A stretch of 60,461 nucleotides of DNA from Rhodoplanes serenus (GCA_945861855.1 CAMAWG010000008.1:1-60461), one strand, 5' to 3'. Positions 1-10,568 are shown, numbered from the stretch's first letter. Notes: generated by a model not told the origin, from the letters alone. Numbers and translations are program-made.

Positions 1-61
1 CCGCGTCATGTTCAAGGCCGACGTCGACAACAACATCAAGTTTTTCTTGCCCAACGGCTGA
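1..61 (+). CDS. rpmI: 50S ribosomal protein L35, C-terminal end only
   Basis: The window opens inside a reading frame that ends at the TGA at 59-61. The last 19 residues include FKADVDNNIKFFLPNG, which resembles the C-terminus of alphaproteobacterial L35. L35 is a small protein of the large ribosomal subunit. The downstream neighbour is rplT, and rpmI-rplT is a standard pair, often behind infC. Only about 20 codons are visible, so the call rests on this tail and on the context. Confidence 0.85.
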   Translation, partial: RVMFKADVDNNIKFFLPNG

Positions 62-134
62 CGGTTTTTCGGGCCGCGCCTCGTGCGCCGGTCACGTCAT
101 CATGTTGCAGGCTTAACATTTCAGGAGATCGGTC

Positions 135-500
135 ATGGCTCGCGTCAAACGCGGCGTCACGTCACACGCCAAGCACAAGAAGGTCTACAAGGCGACCAAG
201 GGCCACTACGGCCGTCGCCGCAACACCATCCGCATCGCCAAGCAGTCGATGGAAAAGGCGATGCAATACGCCTACCGCGACCGCAAGAACAAGAAGCGCA
301 CCTTCCGCGCGCTCTGGATCCAGCGCATCAACGCGGCGGTGCGGCCGTTCGGGCTGAACTACTCGAAGTTCATCGACGCGCTCGCCAAGGCCGGCATCAT
401 GGTCGACCGCAAGGTGCTGTCGGAGCTCGCCATCGCCGAACCGGCAGCCTTCCAGGCGATCGTCGAGAAGGCTAAGGCCGCGCTTCCCAAGGCGGCGTAA
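135..500 (+). CDS. rplT: 50S ribosomal protein L20
   Basis: A 121-residue, strongly basic protein beginning [16 protein letters not shown] and containing [15 protein letters not shown] and [20 protein letters not shown], the conserved RNA-binding N-terminal half of L20. Its length is typical of the family. L20 binds 23S rRNA early in assembly of the large subunit. A purine-rich stretch (ggagat) precedes the ATG. It lies 73 bases after rpmI. In many bacteria L20 represses its own operon by binding the leader, but that leader is outside the window. Confidence 0.97.
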   Translation: MARVKRGVTSHAKHKKVYKATKGHYGRRRNTIRIAKQSMEKAMQYAYRDRKNKKRTFRALWIQRINAAVRPFGLNYSKFIDALAKAGIMVDRKVLSELAIAEPAAFQAIVEKAKAALPKAA

Positions 501-514
501 CATTTCACAAGGCC

Positions 515-594
515 GTCATGGCCGGGCTTGTCCCGGCCATCCACGCCTTGCCTCCCGCCAAGGCGTGGATGCCCGGCACGAGGCCGGGCATGAC
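515..594. repeat. Palindromic intergenic repeat, family A
   Basis: This sequence fills most of the rplT-pheS gap. It starts with GTCATGGCCGGGC and ends with GCCGGGCATGAC. It has inner complementary arms CCACGCCTTG and CAAGGCGTGG around a short loop, so it can fold into a long hairpin. Related copies lie at 5821-5906, 10439-10559, 36075-36164 and 57844-57927. It reads open in frame with pheS, which would add about 31 false residues if the start were placed upstream. Confidence 0.85.
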
Positions 595-610
595 GCGGAG
601 AGGCGACGTC

Positions 611-1693
611 ATGACCGACATCGCGCAGCTTGAACAAGAACTGAGCACTGCCGTCGCCGCCGCCTCCGACGAGGCGGCGCTCGAAGCCGTCCGCGTCGCG
701 GCGCTGGGCAAGAGCGGCTCGGTCACGGCCCTGCTCAAGACGCTGGGCGGCCTCACACCGGACGAGCGCAAGGTGCAGGGTCCGGCGATCAACGGGCTCA
801 AGGATCGCGTCAACGCCGCGCTCAACGCGCGGAGGGATGGCTTCAAGGGCGCAGCGCTGGACGCCAGGCTCGCCACTGAAACCGTGGACGTGACGCTGCC
901 GGTGCGCGAGACGGCGGCCGAGGCCGGCCGCGTGCATCCGATCAGCCAGGTGGTGGACGAGTTGACCGCCATCTTCGCCGACATGGGCTTCGCCGTCGCC
1001 GAAGGGCCGGACATCGAGACCGACGACTACAACTTCACCAAGCTCAACTTCCCCGAGGGTCATCCCGCCCGCGAGATGCACGACACGTTCTACTTCCCGC
1101 CGAAGCCCGACGGCTCGCGCATGCTGTTGCGCACCCACACCTCGCCGGTGCAGGTGCGCACCATGCTGGCGCAGAAGCCGCCGATCCGCGTCATCATCCC
1201 CGGCCGCACCTACCGCAGCGACAGTGACCAGACCCACACGCCGATGTTCCACCAGGTCGAGGGCCTGGTCATCGACAAGGGCGCGCATCTCGGCCACCTG
1301 AAATGGATCCTGCAGGAGTTCTGCAAGGCGTTCTTCGAGGTCGACAACGTCAACATGCGGTTCCGGCCGTCGTTCTTCCCGTTCACCGAGCCGTCGCTCG
1401 AAGTCGACATCCAGTGCCGGCGCGACAAGGGCGAGGTGCGCTTCGGCGAGGGCGACGACTGGCTGGAGATTCTCGGCTGCGGCATGGTTCATCCGAACGT
1501 GCTGCGCAACTGCGGGCTCGATCCCGACGAGGTTCAGGGCTTCGCCTGGGGCATGGGGATCGACCGCATCGCCATGCTGAAATACGGCATGCCGGACCTG
1601 CGCGCGTTCTTCGAGGCCGACGTGCGCTGGCTCGCGCATTACGGCTTCCGGCCGCTCGACTTTCCCACGCTGGCGGGAGGATTGAGCACGTGA
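611..1693 (+). CDS. pheS: Phenylalanine--tRNA ligase, alpha subunit
   Basis: Catalytic subunit of the alpha2-beta2 enzyme that charges tRNA-Phe with phenylalanine in the cytosol. The 360-residue protein has an N-terminal coiled-coil tRNA-binding arm (about residues 1-85). The class II synthetase core follows, with HTSPVQ near residue 175, the motif 2 region MFHQVEG near 212, and motif 3 [10 protein letters not shown] near 315. The ATG at 611 ([10 protein letters not shown]) was chosen because everything upstream in frame is the family A repeat. The TGA overlaps the GTG start of pheT, suggesting translational coupling. Confidence 0.97.
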   Translation: MTDIAQLEQELSTAVAAASDEAALEAVRVAALGKSGSVTALLKTLGGLTPDERKVQGPAINGLKDRVNAALNARRDGFKGAALDARLATETVDVTLPVRETAAEAGRVHPISQVVDELTAIFADMGFAVAEGPDIETDDYNFTKLNFPEGHPAREMHDTFYFPPKPDGSRMLLRTHTSPVQVRTMLAQKPPIRVIIPGRTYRSDSDQTHTPMFHQVEGLVIDKGAHLGHLKWILQEFCKAFFEVDNVNMRFRPSFFPFTEPSLEVDIQCRRDKGEVRFGEGDDWLEILGCGMVHPNVLRNCGLDPDEVQGFAWGMGIDRIAMLKYGMPDLRAFFEADVRWLAHYGFRPLDFPTLAGGLST

Positions 1694-4107
1694 AGTTCAC
1701 CCTCGCCTGGCTGAAGGAGTATCTCGACACCGACGCCTCGCTCGACGAGATCGTGCAGAAGCTCACGATGATCGGGCTTGAGGTCGAAAGCGTCGAGGAC
1801 AAGGGCAAGCAGCTCGCGCCCTATGTCATCGCCAAGGTGGTCGAGGCCAAGCAGCATCCGAATGCGGACCGGCTGCGCGTGTGCATGGTGGATACCGGTG
1901 ACGGCAACCCCATCCAGGTCGTCTGCGGCGCGCCGAACGCGCGCACCGGCATGACCGGCGTGTTCGTGCCGCCGGGCGCGTTCGTTCCGGGCAAGGGCAT
2001 CACGCTCCAGGTGGGAACCATTCGCGGCGTCGAGAGTCGCGGAATGCTGGTCTCCGAGGCCGAGCTGGAGATTTCCGACGACCATGACGGCATTATCGAG
2101 TTGCCCGACGATGCCCCGCTCGGCGCAAGCTTCGCCAAGTACAAGGGCCTCGACGACGCGGTGATCGACATCAACCTCACGCCGAACCGGCCCGACTGCA
2201 CCGGCGTCAACGGCGTGGCGCGGGATCTGGCCGCCGCCGACATCGGCGCGCTCAAGGAACGCACGCCGAAATCGATCAAGGGCGAATTCCCCTGCCCGGT
2301 CTCGGTGAAGCTCGACTTCGGCCAGACGCATCCGCTGTGCCCTGCTTTCGCATTGCGCCTCGTGCGCGGCGTCAAGAACGGGCCGTCGCCGGAGTGGCTG
2401 CAGAAGCGACTGAAGGCGATCGGCCTTCGCCCGATCAACGCGCTGGTCGATATCACCAATTTCATCACCCACGACCGCGGCCGTCCGCTGCACGTGTTCG
2501 ACGCGAAGAAAGTGAAAGGCAACCTCATCGTCCGCCGCGCCAACAACGGCGAGCAACTGCTGGCACTCGACGGCAAGACCTACACGCTCGACCAAGCCAT
2601 GTGCGTGATCGCCGACGACAGCGGCCCGGAGTCGCTCGCCGGCATCATGGGCGGCGAGGCCTCGGGCTGCGACGAGAACACCACCGACGTGCTGATCGAG
2701 TCGGCGCTGTGGGATCCGATCAACATCGCGCAGACCGGGCGCAAGCTCGGCATCAACTCGGACGCGCGCTACCGCTTCGAGCGCGGCGTCGATCCGAACT
2801 TCATGGCGCCGGGGCTGGAGCTCGCCACGCAGATGGTGATGGAGCTGTGCGGCGGCACGCCCTCGGAAGTCACTGTCGCCGGCAAGGCCGAGGCGCCGGA
2901 AAAAATCGTCGACTTCCCGACCAGCGAGTTGAAGCGGCTGGCCGGTCTCGATCTCAGCCTGATCGAGATGCGGCGCGTTCTCACCAAGCTCGGCTTCTTC
3001 GTCGCCGGCCAGGATAGCCGCGTGAAGGTCGCGGCGCCGTCATGGCGTCCGGACATCGAGGGCAAGGCCGACATCGTCGAGGAGATCGTGCGCATCGTCG
3101 GCGTCGATCGAATCCCATCGACCCCGTTCGACCGCGGCGACGCGCCGCGCAAGCCCGTGCTGACCACCGCGCAAGTCCGAACGCGCAAGGCCAAGCGCGC
3201 GCTCGCGGCGCGGGGCCTGACTGAAGCCGTGACCTGGTCGTTCATCTCCAAGCCGCAGGCCGAATTGTTCGGCGGCGGCGCGAAGGAGCTGGCGCTGGCC
3301 AACCCGATCGCAGCCGAATTGTCCGACATGCGCCCGAGCCTCATTCCAGGCCTCGTCGCGGCGGCGCAGAAGAACGCCGACCGCGGTTTCCCCGATACGG
3401 CGCTGTTCGAGGTCGGACAGATCTTCAAGGGCGACAAGCCCGAGGATCAGTTCATGGCGGCGACCGGCGTGCGGCGCGCGCTCGCCAGATCAAGCGGCGC
3501 CGGCCGCCACTGGTCGAGCAAGGCCGCCGACGTGGACGCCTTCGACGCCAAGGCCGACGCGCTTGCGGTGCTGGCTGCCGCCGGCGCCCCCGCGCAGGCG
3601 ATGCAGGTCGTGCCCGGCGGACCGGCCTGGTTCCATCCCGGCCGCTCGGGAACGATCCAGATCGGCCCCCAGAATATCCTCGGCCATTTCGGCGAGCTGC
3701 ACCCCCGCGCGCTGGAGGCGCTCGACGCCGAAGGCCCGCTCGTCGCCTTCGAGGTCATCCTCGAACGCATCCCGGAGGGCAAGGCGAAGGCCACGCGAGC
3801 CAAGGCGGTGCTGGAGTTGTCGCAATTCCAGCCGGTGACGCGCGACTTCGCCTTCGTGGTCGATCGCGCGGTGAAGGCCGCCGACATCCAGCGCGCCGCG
3901 CAGAATGTGGACCGCAAGCTGATCTCGGGCGTCGGCGTGTTCGACGTCTATGAGGGCCAGGGCATCGATGCGGGCAAGAAGTCGGTCGCCATCGCGGTGA
4001 CGATCCAGCCGCGCGAGAAAACCATGACCGACCAGGAGATCGACGCGCTGGCGGCGAAGATCGTCGCCGAGGTCAGCAAGCGCACCGGCGGCGTGCTGCG
4101 GGCTTGA
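1690..4107 (+). CDS. pheT: Phenylalanine--tRNA ligase, beta subunit
   Basis: The 805-residue partner of PheS, which binds tRNA and edits mischarged tyrosine. The start is GTG at 1690, overlapping the pheS stop as GTGA, and gives the family-typical opening [20 protein letters not shown]. Domains in order: an EMAP/OB-type tRNA-binding domain (about 40-150), B3/B4 editing region, B5 domain, a catalytic-like core, and a C-terminal FDX-ACB domain (about the last 95 residues, beginning near [13 protein letters not shown]). Length is normal for the bacterial family. Confidence 0.97.
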   Translation: MKFTLAWLKEYLDTDASLDEIVQKLTMIGLEVESVEDKGKQLAPYVIAKVVEAKQHPNADRLRVCMVDTGDGNPIQVVCGAPNARTGMTGVFVPPGAFVPGKGITLQVGTIRGVESRGMLVSEAELEISDDHDGIIELPDDAPLGASFAKYKGLDDAVIDINLTPNRPDCTGVNGVARDLAAADIGALKERTPKSIKGEFPCPVSVKLDFGQTHPLCPAFALRLVRGVKNGPSPEWLQKRLKAIGLRPINALVDITNFITHDRGRPLHVFDAKKVKGNLIVRRANNGEQLLALDGKTYTLDQAMCVIADDSGPESLAGIMGGEASGCDENTTDVLIESALWDPINIAQTGRKLGINSDARYRFERGVDPNFMAPGLELATQMVMELCGGTPSEVTVAGKAEAPEKIVDFPTSELKRLAGLDLSLIEMRRVLTKLGFFVAGQDSRVKVAAPSWRPDIEGKADIVEEIVRIVGVDRIPSTPFDRGDAPRKPVLTTAQVRTRKAKRALAARGLTEAVTWSFISKPQAELFGGGAKELALANPIAAELSDMRPSLIPGLVAAAQKNADRGFPDTALFEVGQIFKGDKPEDQFMAATGVRRALARSSGAGRHWSSKAADVDAFDAKADALAVLAAAGAPAQAMQVVPGGPAWFHPGRSGTIQIGPQNILGHFGELHPRALEALDAEGPLVAFEVILERIPEGKAKATRAKAVLELSQFQPVTRDFAFVVDRAVKAADIQRAAQNVDRKLISGVGVFDVYEGQGIDAGKKSVAIAVTIQPREKTMTDQEIDALAAKIVAEVSKRTGGVLRA

Positions 4108-4232
4108 CCCTCAAACCACCGTCCGCCGACTGACTGCGCCAAACGCAGAGCGCCCTGCGACGAGTGGCCCGTGACCGGGCAGGCAGCATTCGGCTAGGAT
4201 CGCCGCAACTTGTGCGTCAGGGAGTGAAGTCT

Positions 4233-5786
4233 ATGGAAATGGGCGTGAAGGCCGGCGGGAACGCCGTCACCATCGAGCAGCCGAAGAACCGGCCCACCCG
4301 CAATTCCAGCGAACTCGACATCTGGCTGGAGAAGGCCGAGGCGATGGGCGAATTAAAGCGCATCACCGCCGAGGTCAGCCCCGACCTCGAAGCCGCCCAC
4401 ATCACCTATCTGGTCGGCCTGGAAAAAAGTCCCGCGCTGCTGTTCGAGAACATCAAGGGCCACCCCGGCCACAAGGCCCTCTACAATATGATCGGCTGCA
4501 ACCTATCGCGGTTCTGCCTGATGATCGGCGAGGAGCCGGTCGAGCATCCGCTGGAGGCGGTGAAGCTCCTGCAGCAGAAGTTCGGGCGCAAGATGGCCTC
4601 GGTCGAAGTGCCCGCCGAGCGCGCGGTCTCCAGCCAGAACATCGTCAACGGCGACAAGATCGACATCCGCCAGTTCCCGGCGCAGCGGATGTGGCCGCTC
4701 GACGGCGGCATGTATCTCGGCACCAACGACGCCGTCATCACCAAGGACCCCGAGACCGGCCGCATCAACGTCGGCTGCTACCGCATGATGATCAAGGGGC
4801 CGCGCGAGATCGGCGTCTACACCTCGCCCGGCAAGGACGCGACCAACGACCGCGAGAAGTACTGGAAGGCTGGCAAGCCAATGCCGATCGCCGCCTGCTA
4901 CGGCATCGATCCGCTGCTGTTCCTGGTCGCCGCGACCAGCCTGCCGAAGACCGAGTGCGAGTACGACTACTACTCGGGGATCAAGGGCTCGCCGATCGAG
5001 CTGTTCACCTCCGACCTCACCGGCCTGCCGCTGCCGGCGCATGCCGAGATCATCATCGAAGGCCATCTCTATCCGGACGAGACCTTCGCCGAAGGCCCGT
5101 TCGGCGAGTTCACCGGCTATTATGGACGGCCGAGCGGCGCCACGCCCTACATGCGCGTGGAGCGCCTGCGCTACCGCAACAACCCGACGCTGAGCTGCGC
5201 GCTGATGGCCGACGGGCCGTCGAACGAGTGCGGGTTGTTCTGGGCGGCGGTGCGTTCCGCCGGCATCTGGGCCGACCTGCAGAAGCTCGGCATCCCGGGC
5301 ATCCAGGGTGTCTGGTCGGTGCCGGAGGCCGCCGGCTGGGGCATGACCGTGGTCTCGGTCAAGCAGATGTACGCCGGCCATGCGCCGCAGGTGATGGCGC
5401 TCGCCGCGCAATGCACCGCCGGCGCCTACTTCGGCAAATACGTGATCGTCGTGGACGACGACATCGACCCGAGCAACATCGGCCAGGTGCTGTGGGCGAT
5501 GGCGACGCGCTCGCGGCCGTCGCAGTCGATCGACATCCTGCGCGAGACCTGGAGCACGTTCCTCGACCCGAGCCTCAACCCGCAGGAGATCCGGCCGTGG
5601 GGATCGAAGGCGCTGATCAACGCCTGCATGGACTACAAGCACATCAAGACGTTCTCGCGGCGCACCAAGCTCGACAAGAAGACCTATGACCAGGTGGCGG
5701 CGCGCTGGAACGAGCTCGGCTTCGAGGGTAAGGCGCCGGTGATGACGATCTTCGAGGACATGATCAGCGCGAAAGATTTGACGTAA
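4233..5786 (+). CDS. UbiD-family decarboxylase
   Basis: A 517-residue protein of the UbiD family. These enzymes use prenylated FMN, made by a UbiX partner, to (de)carboxylate aromatic or alpha,beta-unsaturated acids. Family features include LDIWLEKAEAMGELKRI near the N-terminus, RQFPAQRMWPLDGGMYLG, the conserved stretch EGPFGEFTGYYG (about residues 289-300), and WGSKALINACMDYK near the C-terminus. The ATG at 4233 follows a GGGAGTG ribosome-binding sequence. No ubiX lies beside it, so the substrate is not indicated: it could be ubiquinone biosynthesis or aromatic acid catabolism. The position outside a ubi cluster argues mildly against a dedicated ubiquinone role. Confidence 0.88.
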   Translation: MEMGVKAGGNAVTIEQPKNRPTRNSSELDIWLEKAEAMGELKRITAEVSPDLEAAHITYLVGLEKSPALLFENIKGHPGHKALYNMIGCNLSRFCLMIGEEPVEHPLEAVKLLQQKFGRKMASVEVPAERAVSSQNIVNGDKIDIRQFPAQRMWPLDGGMYLGTNDAVITKDPETGRINVGCYRMMIKGPREIGVYTSPGKDATNDREKYWKAGKPMPIAACYGIDPLLFLVAATSLPKTECEYDYYSGIKGSPIELFTSDLTGLPLPAHAEIIIEGHLYPDETFAEGPFGEFTGYYGRPSGATPYMRVERLRYRNNPTLSCALMADGPSNECGLFWAAVRSAGIWADLQKLGIPGIQGVWSVPEAAGWGMTVVSVKQMYAGHAPQVMALAAQCTAGAYFGKYVIVVDDDIDPSNIGQVLWAMATRSRPSQSIDILRETWSTFLDPSLNPQEIRPWGSKALINACMDYKHIKTFSRRTKLDKKTYDQVAARWNELGFEGKAPVMTIFEDMISAKDLT

Positions 5787-5820
5787 TATTCAACCGCGCA
5801 TTGGCGCAAAACATTGCCAC

Positions 5821-5906
5821 GTCATGCCTGGCTTTATGCCGGGCATCCACGTCTTCCTTATTGCAAGAAGCAAGACGTGGATGGCCGGACCAAGTCCGGC
5901 CATGAC
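5821..5906. repeat. Palindromic intergenic repeat, family A
   Basis: Begins GTCATGCCTGGCTTTATGCC and ends GGCCGGACCAAGTCCGGCCATGAC, with complementary arms CCACGTCTT and AAGACGTGG around the centre. It separates the UbiD-family gene from the downstream hydrolase and could act as a transcript 3' hairpin. The arms differ from the 515-594 copy, so the family is degenerate. Confidence 0.8.
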
Positions 5907-5936
5907 GAACGATAGGTTCTTCAAAGGGAGGATCGC

Positions 5937-7097
5937 ATGAACATTCAGGATCAACCCAAGGGCTCGCGCGAACGCACGCTCGACGAGGTCAAGGCCGAGT
6001 TCATGCGGCGCGCCGGCAAGCTCAATCCGTTCGAGGACATCAAGCGCGAGGACGCCGAGGCGGTGATGGCGGCGCTGAAGAATCTCGACAAGGATCATTG
6101 GGCCGAGGAGTGGAGCAAGATCGGTCATACCTACGAGGCGAAGGGCGACGCCGCCGCGAAAACGGGCACGGCCGGCAAGGAACTCGCCGAAATCTACATG
6201 CACGCCTTCGACGCCTGCCGCGTCGGCCGCTATCCGTCACCCACGTCGCCGGGAAAGCTCAAGGCGTATCGGGATTCGCTTCGCATGTTCCGCAAGGCGG
6301 CGAAGCATTTCGATCCGCCGCTCGAGATCATTGAAATTCCATTCGAGGGCAAGACGCTCGTCGGCTATCTGCAGAAGCCGCCGGGCGTGTCGAAGCCGCC
6401 GGTTGTTCTGCACTGGGGTGGCGTCGATGGCTGGAAGGAGGACCGCCTGAAGATCGCCAAGGCTGCGATGAACGCGGGGCTCGCCTCGCTCACCATCGAC
6501 ATGCCGGGCAGCGGCGAGAATCCGGTGCTGTACGGCGATCCGTCGGCCGAGCGGACCTACCTCACATGGCTCGACCACCTGCCGGGGCGCGCCGACGTGG
6601 ACGGCAACCGCGTCGCGGTCTGGGGCGGCAGCTTCGGCGGCTATTGGGCCGCGCGGCTCGCCTTTACCGCCGCCGACCGCATCAAGGGCGCGGTGTTCCA
6701 CGGCGGCAACGTGCATTACGGTTTCCAGCCTGAATGGCTTGTCCCGGCGTTCACCACCGGCGGCGCCACCTATCTGTTCGGCGCGCAGAGCCTGCTCGAC
6801 GCGCGGGGCCGGGCGATGGGCGTGAAGACCGTCGAGGAGTTCCTGGCCGCCGTCGCACCGCTGTCGCTGAAGACGATGGGGCTGCTCGACAAGAAGTCGG
6901 CGCCGCTACTCGGCGTCAACGGCAAGCTCGACGACCAGGCGCCGATTGCCGACGTCTATCTGCTGCTGGAGCACGGCAATCCGAAATCGGCGCGGGTCTA
7001 TCCGGAAGGCCACCACATGGGGCGCACGCCGGGGCAGCATCCCGACGAGATCGCCAGCACGATCGTGGGCTGGCTCAAGGAGCAGTTGGCACGGTAA
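5937..7097 (+). CDS. Alpha/beta hydrolase, esterase/dienelactone hydrolase-like
   Basis: A 386-residue cytosolic alpha/beta hydrolase without a signal peptide. The nucleophile elbow is GGSFGGYW, with Ser at about residue 232. An acidic residue in GKLDDQAP and His359/360 in GHHMG complete a plausible triad. The first 130 residues form a helical cap typical of FrsA-like or 2,6-dihydroxypseudooxynicotine hydrolase-like enzymes. The start has a good GGGAGG ribosome-binding site 6-11 bases upstream. The substrate is unknown; proximity to the UbiD-family gene makes a shared catabolic role possible but not shown. Confidence 0.85.
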   Translation: MNIQDQPKGSRERTLDEVKAEFMRRAGKLNPFEDIKREDAEAVMAALKNLDKDHWAEEWSKIGHTYEAKGDAAAKTGTAGKELAEIYMHAFDACRVGRYPSPTSPGKLKAYRDSLRMFRKAAKHFDPPLEIIEIPFEGKTLVGYLQKPPGVSKPPVVLHWGGVDGWKEDRLKIAKAAMNAGLASLTIDMPGSGENPVLYGDPSAERTYLTWLDHLPGRADVDGNRVAVWGGSFGGYWAARLAFTAADRIKGAVFHGGNVHYGFQPEWLVPAFTTGGATYLFGAQSLLDARGRAMGVKTVEEFLAAVAPLSLKTMGLLDKKSAPLLGVNGKLDDQAPIADVYLLLEHGNPKSARVYPEGHHMGRTPGQHPDEIASTIVGWLKEQLAR

Positions 7098-7112
7098 CGG
7101 TGCTTCGGCGCG

Positions 7113-8613
7113 TCAGGGATTGCGGCGCGACGGCTTGCAGAAGCTGGAATCAGGGTTCGTGTAGCACCATCCCGCCGACGACCCCGGCGCCGGCCGCTCG
7201 CCGGACGGCATAGCTCTTGCCGGCTTTTTTTCCGACAGCACTTCGATCTCGGCCTTCGGCGCCAGCGGGTCGGGCTGGCCCGTGATGCGGCGGATCACCG
7301 CCTCCGCCGCGCGGGTGCCGGAGTCCCAGGCGCCGCCGACAGTGCCATACAGGGTTTCGTGCACCGCCTCGCCGGCGAAGAACACGCGGTTGCGGATCGG
7401 CTCCATCAGGTTGCGGCGCGCGCCCTGCCCGCCGGGCGACGCAGCCGCGAACGCGCCGAGCGTCCAGGGGTCCTTGTTCCACTGCGTCGTCTGGGTGCGC
7501 TGCACCGCCTTCTTCACGCCAGCGCCGAACATGCCGCTGAGCCATTCCACCGCGAACTCGGTCATCGCCTTGTCGCCCTGCTCGGCGAGCTCGCGGCCGA
7601 ACTTGCCGCCGACCTCGACCACCGTCAGCGGCGTGCCTCCGACGTTGGCGAGCAGCGCCGCGGTGCGCGGCCCCGAGGACTTCTCGAACACCAGATCGTC
7701 GCGCTGCAGGCCGAGCGGATTGCCCGTGAGCTCCAGTGCGATGTGGTCGAAGCTGCCGAGCTTGAGACTTTCGAGCGCGTCCTGGTGGCGCTTGGGCAGG
7801 CCGCCGTCGAACTTGATGCGGTCGAGCACCACGTTGGTGGACGCGGTGATGATGATGTGGCGGCCGGTGACGGTGCCCTTGGTGGTGGACGCCTCCACCT
7901 TGGTGCCGCGGCCGGTGATGTCCACGAGCTTCACCGCCGTGTCGAGCGACACGGGGATGCCGTCGGCGAGCCTGGCGAGCAGCGCGCCGTAACCCTGGCG
8001 GCAGAACGCGCTGGCGTCGCGCTCGGCGGCCCGGCTCAGGTCCATCGCAGAAACTTCGCCGAGATCCTTGCCGCTGTTGTAGGGGCCGAGCATGAACTCC
8101 ACCGTGGAACGCCACTCGCCAAGGTCGCGGGGCATCACGCTCAGGCAATCGGCGTCGGCCCTGCCGCGCGCGGCGTCGGCGATCGCGCGGCTGGCGCGCC
8201 CGGAGGCTGCCAGATAGTCCTCTAGCTCGCTTTCGCGTGCGTTGCGCCGGCCGATGCGGATGCGCTGGGCCGACGGCGCCGCGTAAATCTCGAGCCCGGT
8301 CCGCGCCGCAAGCTTGGTCAACGGATTGCTGTCCGGCGTGTAGATGACGTGCGCCGCGGTCGAACGGCACGCCGAAGCTCTTCGACTCGGCGAAGCAGCG
8401 CCCGCCGATCCGGTTCGACGCCTCGACCAGGGTGAAGCTTCGGCCGGCAGCGGCCAGCCGCCGCGCGGCGGCAATTCCCGCCGCGCCGGCGCCGACGATG
8501 ATGGCGTCGACCTCGGTTGGGGCTGGCTTGCGAGCCCGCTGGCCGAACGCCGGACCCATCGCCAGCAACGAGGCGGAGCCGGCGAGGAAGCTTCGGCGGG
8601 ACACAGGACTCAT
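7113..8613 (-). pseudogene. Tat-exported flavin amine oxidase, frameshifted
   Basis: Two minus-strand frames together make one FAD-dependent amine oxidase. The 5' part (ATG at 8613) encodes a twin-arginine signal (SRRSFLAGSASLLAMG) and the FAD-binding GAGAAGIAAARRLA ... EASNRIGGRC, ending near VPFDRGA. The rest (HVIYTPDSNPLTKLAAR onward, ending at 7113) is in a different frame and includes the C-terminal FAD motif NRVFFAGEAVHETLYGTVGGAWDSG. The join lies at about 8340-8365. The product would be an exported or periplasmic oxidase. Both halves are otherwise intact, so this is either a recent frameshift or a one- or two-base sequence error. Boundaries are given for the reconstructed gene. Confidence 0.82.
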
Positions 8614-8827
8614 GGTTCGCAGTTCATGGTTTGCATTTGGTTTTACGCTGCACCGCGATGAACGCAATTCTTGGCAGAACACGCGGGGGAGCGCAAAGCC
8701 ATGGCTAACAATTCATTGTCATTGGCGCGGAGCGATGAACCGGATCGCAACAAGTCTCGTCTAAATTAGGACGCAATCGAGCGACGTGCGGCTAAAATAA
8801 GCACGCGCCAAATCGGGTTCGGGTGTC

Positions 8828-9628
8828 ATGCATTGGATGCTCAGCGGAATCGGGCAGACGCTGGCCCGGTATCTGGAGCGCCCGGAGGAGGGCTACGAGC
8901 CCTTCACCCCGAGCGACCCGGAGGCGTTGCGGGCGGCGCTCAAGCCCGGCGACGTGCTGCTGGTCGAGGGCAACAGCCACATCTCCGGCGTCATCAAGTA
9001 TCTCACCCAGTCGACCTGGTCGCATGCCGCGCTCTACGTCGGGCCGATCGGCGAGCGCACCGCCGCGGACGGCGAGCCGCTGGTGCTGGTCGAGGCCGTG
9101 CTCGGCCAGGGCGTGGTCGGCGCGCCGCTGTCGAAATACCAGCGCTATCACACCCGCATCTGCCGCCCGATCGGCCTGACCGACGACGACTGCGCGCGGG
9201 TGTGCACCTACGCCGCCGAGCGCATCGGCTTCGATTACGACGTGAAAAACATCTTCGATCTTATGCGCTACCTGTTTCCGCTGCCGGTGCCGCAGCGCTG
9301 GCGGCGGCGCATGATGGCGCTCGGCTCCGGCCATCCGACCCGCATCATCTGCTCGGCGCTGATCGCCCAGGCCTTCGAGAATGTCTGTTATCCGATCCTG
9401 CCGAAGGTCAGCCGCGCGGAGAGCGAGGCCGCGCGCCGCGACATTCTCGAAATCCGCCATTCCTCGCTCTACGCGCCGCGCGATTTCGACATCTCGCCCT
9501 ACTTCGCGCTGGTCAAGCCGACGGTGGAGAAGGGCTTCGACTACCGCTGCATGGCCTGGGCGCACCTGCCGCACACGCATGAGCCGGTGCCGGAAACCGC
9601 CGCACCCTCGGTCGCGACGGCGCACTGA
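8828..9628 (+). CDS. YiiX/YebB-like NlpC/P60-superfamily hydrolase
   Basis: A 266-residue protein with the permuted papain-like arrangement of the YiiX family: LKPGDVLLVEG, then the catalytic His66 in STWSHAALYVG, and later Cys175 in RIICSALIAQAF. Relatives act on cell wall peptides or lipids; the exact substrate is not known. There is no obvious signal peptide, although residues 1-20 are mildly hydrophobic. The next gene, a membrane protein, starts 66 bases downstream on the same strand and may be co-transcribed. Confidence 0.78.
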   Translation: MHWMLSGIGQTLARYLERPEEGYEPFTPSDPEALRAALKPGDVLLVEGNSHISGVIKYLTQSTWSHAALYVGPIGERTAADGEPLVLVEAVLGQGVVGAPLSKYQRYHTRICRPIGLTDDDCARVCTYAAERIGFDYDVKNIFDLMRYLFPLPVPQRWRRRMMALGSGHPTRIICSALIAQAFENVCYPILPKVSRAESEAARRDILEIRHSSLYAPRDFDISPYFALVKPTVEKGFDYRCMAWAHLPHTHEPVPETAAPSVATAH

Positions 9629-9694
9629 CGCAGCACGCCGCTCTTGCCCAATCGCCAGCGCGGACATACCTCTGCCCGGTTGCGGAGGAGCCCG

Positions 9695-10423
9695 ATGTTC
9701 GAAGCCGCCATCAAGGCGCTGACCCAGATGTTCTCGCCCCCGTTCCGGCGGGTGCTGCTCAAGTCGATCGGGCTCGGCCTGGTCCTGATCGTGCTCATGG
9801 GCATCGGCCTGCAGCGCGTGTTCTCCTGGATGGCCACGAGCGGCGCGACCTGGGCCGAGGCCGGCGTCGGCGGCCACACCGCCTGGCAGATCCTCGCCTG
9901 GGTGCTGTCGATCGCGGCGACGCTCGGCATCATCACCGGGGTGCTGTTCCTGATGCCGGCGGTGACGGCCTTTGTCGGCTCGTTCTTCGTCGATGAGATC
10001 GCCGACGAGGTCGAGCGCACGCACTACCCGATGGAGCCGCCGGGCACGGCGCTGCCGCTGTTCCGCGCGCTCATCGAAGGCGTCAAGACCGCGCTGTTCG
10101 CCGTCGTGGTCTATCTCGTCGCGGTGCCGTTCCTGTTCGTCGCGGGGCTTGGCCTCGTCATCATGTTCCTTGCAAACGCTCATCTGCTCAGCCGGGAGTA
10201 TTTCCTGCTCGCGGCCATGCGCTTTCGGACGCCCGACGAGGCCCGTGCGATGCGCCGCGCCCACCGCGCGCAGATTTTCCTCGCCGGACTGCTGATCGCG
10301 ATGTTCGTCTCGATTCCGGTCGTCAATCTCGCCACGCCGCTGTTCGCGATGGCGATGATGGTGCACCTGCACAAGCGGCTGTCCACGCGCCGCATCGAGG
10401 TCATCGCGCCGAAGCGGGCTTAG
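9695..10423 (+). CDS. EI24/CysZ-like integral membrane protein
   Basis: A 242-residue membrane protein with four long hydrophobic segments, near residues 20-40, 65-100, 125-160 and 190-225. The pattern and the opening FEAAIKALTQMFSPPFRRVLLKSIGL fit the EI24 domain family, which includes the sulfate transporter CysZ. The ATG at 9695 is preferred because it sits behind a GGAGGAG site; the longer frame from 9644 adds an Arg-rich non-membrane tail. Sulfate transport is not supported by neighbours, so only the family is claimed. Confidence 0.72.
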   Translation: MFEAAIKALTQMFSPPFRRVLLKSIGLGLVLIVLMGIGLQRVFSWMATSGATWAEAGVGGHTAWQILAWVLSIAATLGIITGVLFLMPAVTAFVGSFFVDEIADEVERTHYPMEPPGTALPLFRALIEGVKTALFAVVVYLVAVPFLFVAGLGLVIMFLANAHLLSREYFLLAAMRFRTPDEARAMRRAHRAQIFLAGLLIAMFVSIPVVNLATPLFAMAMMVHLHKRLSTRRIEVIAPKRA

Positions 10424-10438
10424 CACTCACCTCTCAAC

Positions 10439-10559
10439 GTCATGCCCGGCCACCCGGGTCCGGCCTTCGGCCGGCCCGAGTGCAAGCTTGTGCCGGGCAT
10501 CCACGCCTTTCCTTTGAACCAAACAAGACGTGGATGGCCGGGACGAGCCCGGCCATGAC
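10439..10559. repeat. Palindromic intergenic repeat, family A, with an inserted arm
   Basis: Begins GTCATGCCCGGCCACCCGGG and ends GACGAGCCCGGCCATGAC. It is longer than its relatives because an extra GC-rich segment, about 30 bases around GGCCTTCGGCC, sits in the left arm. It lies between two convergent genes, the membrane protein and nth, where it could stop transcription from both sides. Confidence 0.8.
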
Positions 10560-10568
10560 AAACTTTAG

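Noticed and set aside
359..1639. Long minus-strand open frame opposite pheS
   Set aside because: It lies opposite a certain gene, has His/Arg/Asp-rich shadow composition, and shows no domain.
1303..1689. Upstream extension of the pheT frame
   Set aside because: It lies inside pheS and the sequence is unlike PheT; the GTG at 1690 gives the family N-terminus.
4503..5642. 379-codon minus-strand frame opposite the UbiD-family gene
   Set aside because: Shadow of high-GC third positions; no ribosome-binding site or recognisable motif.
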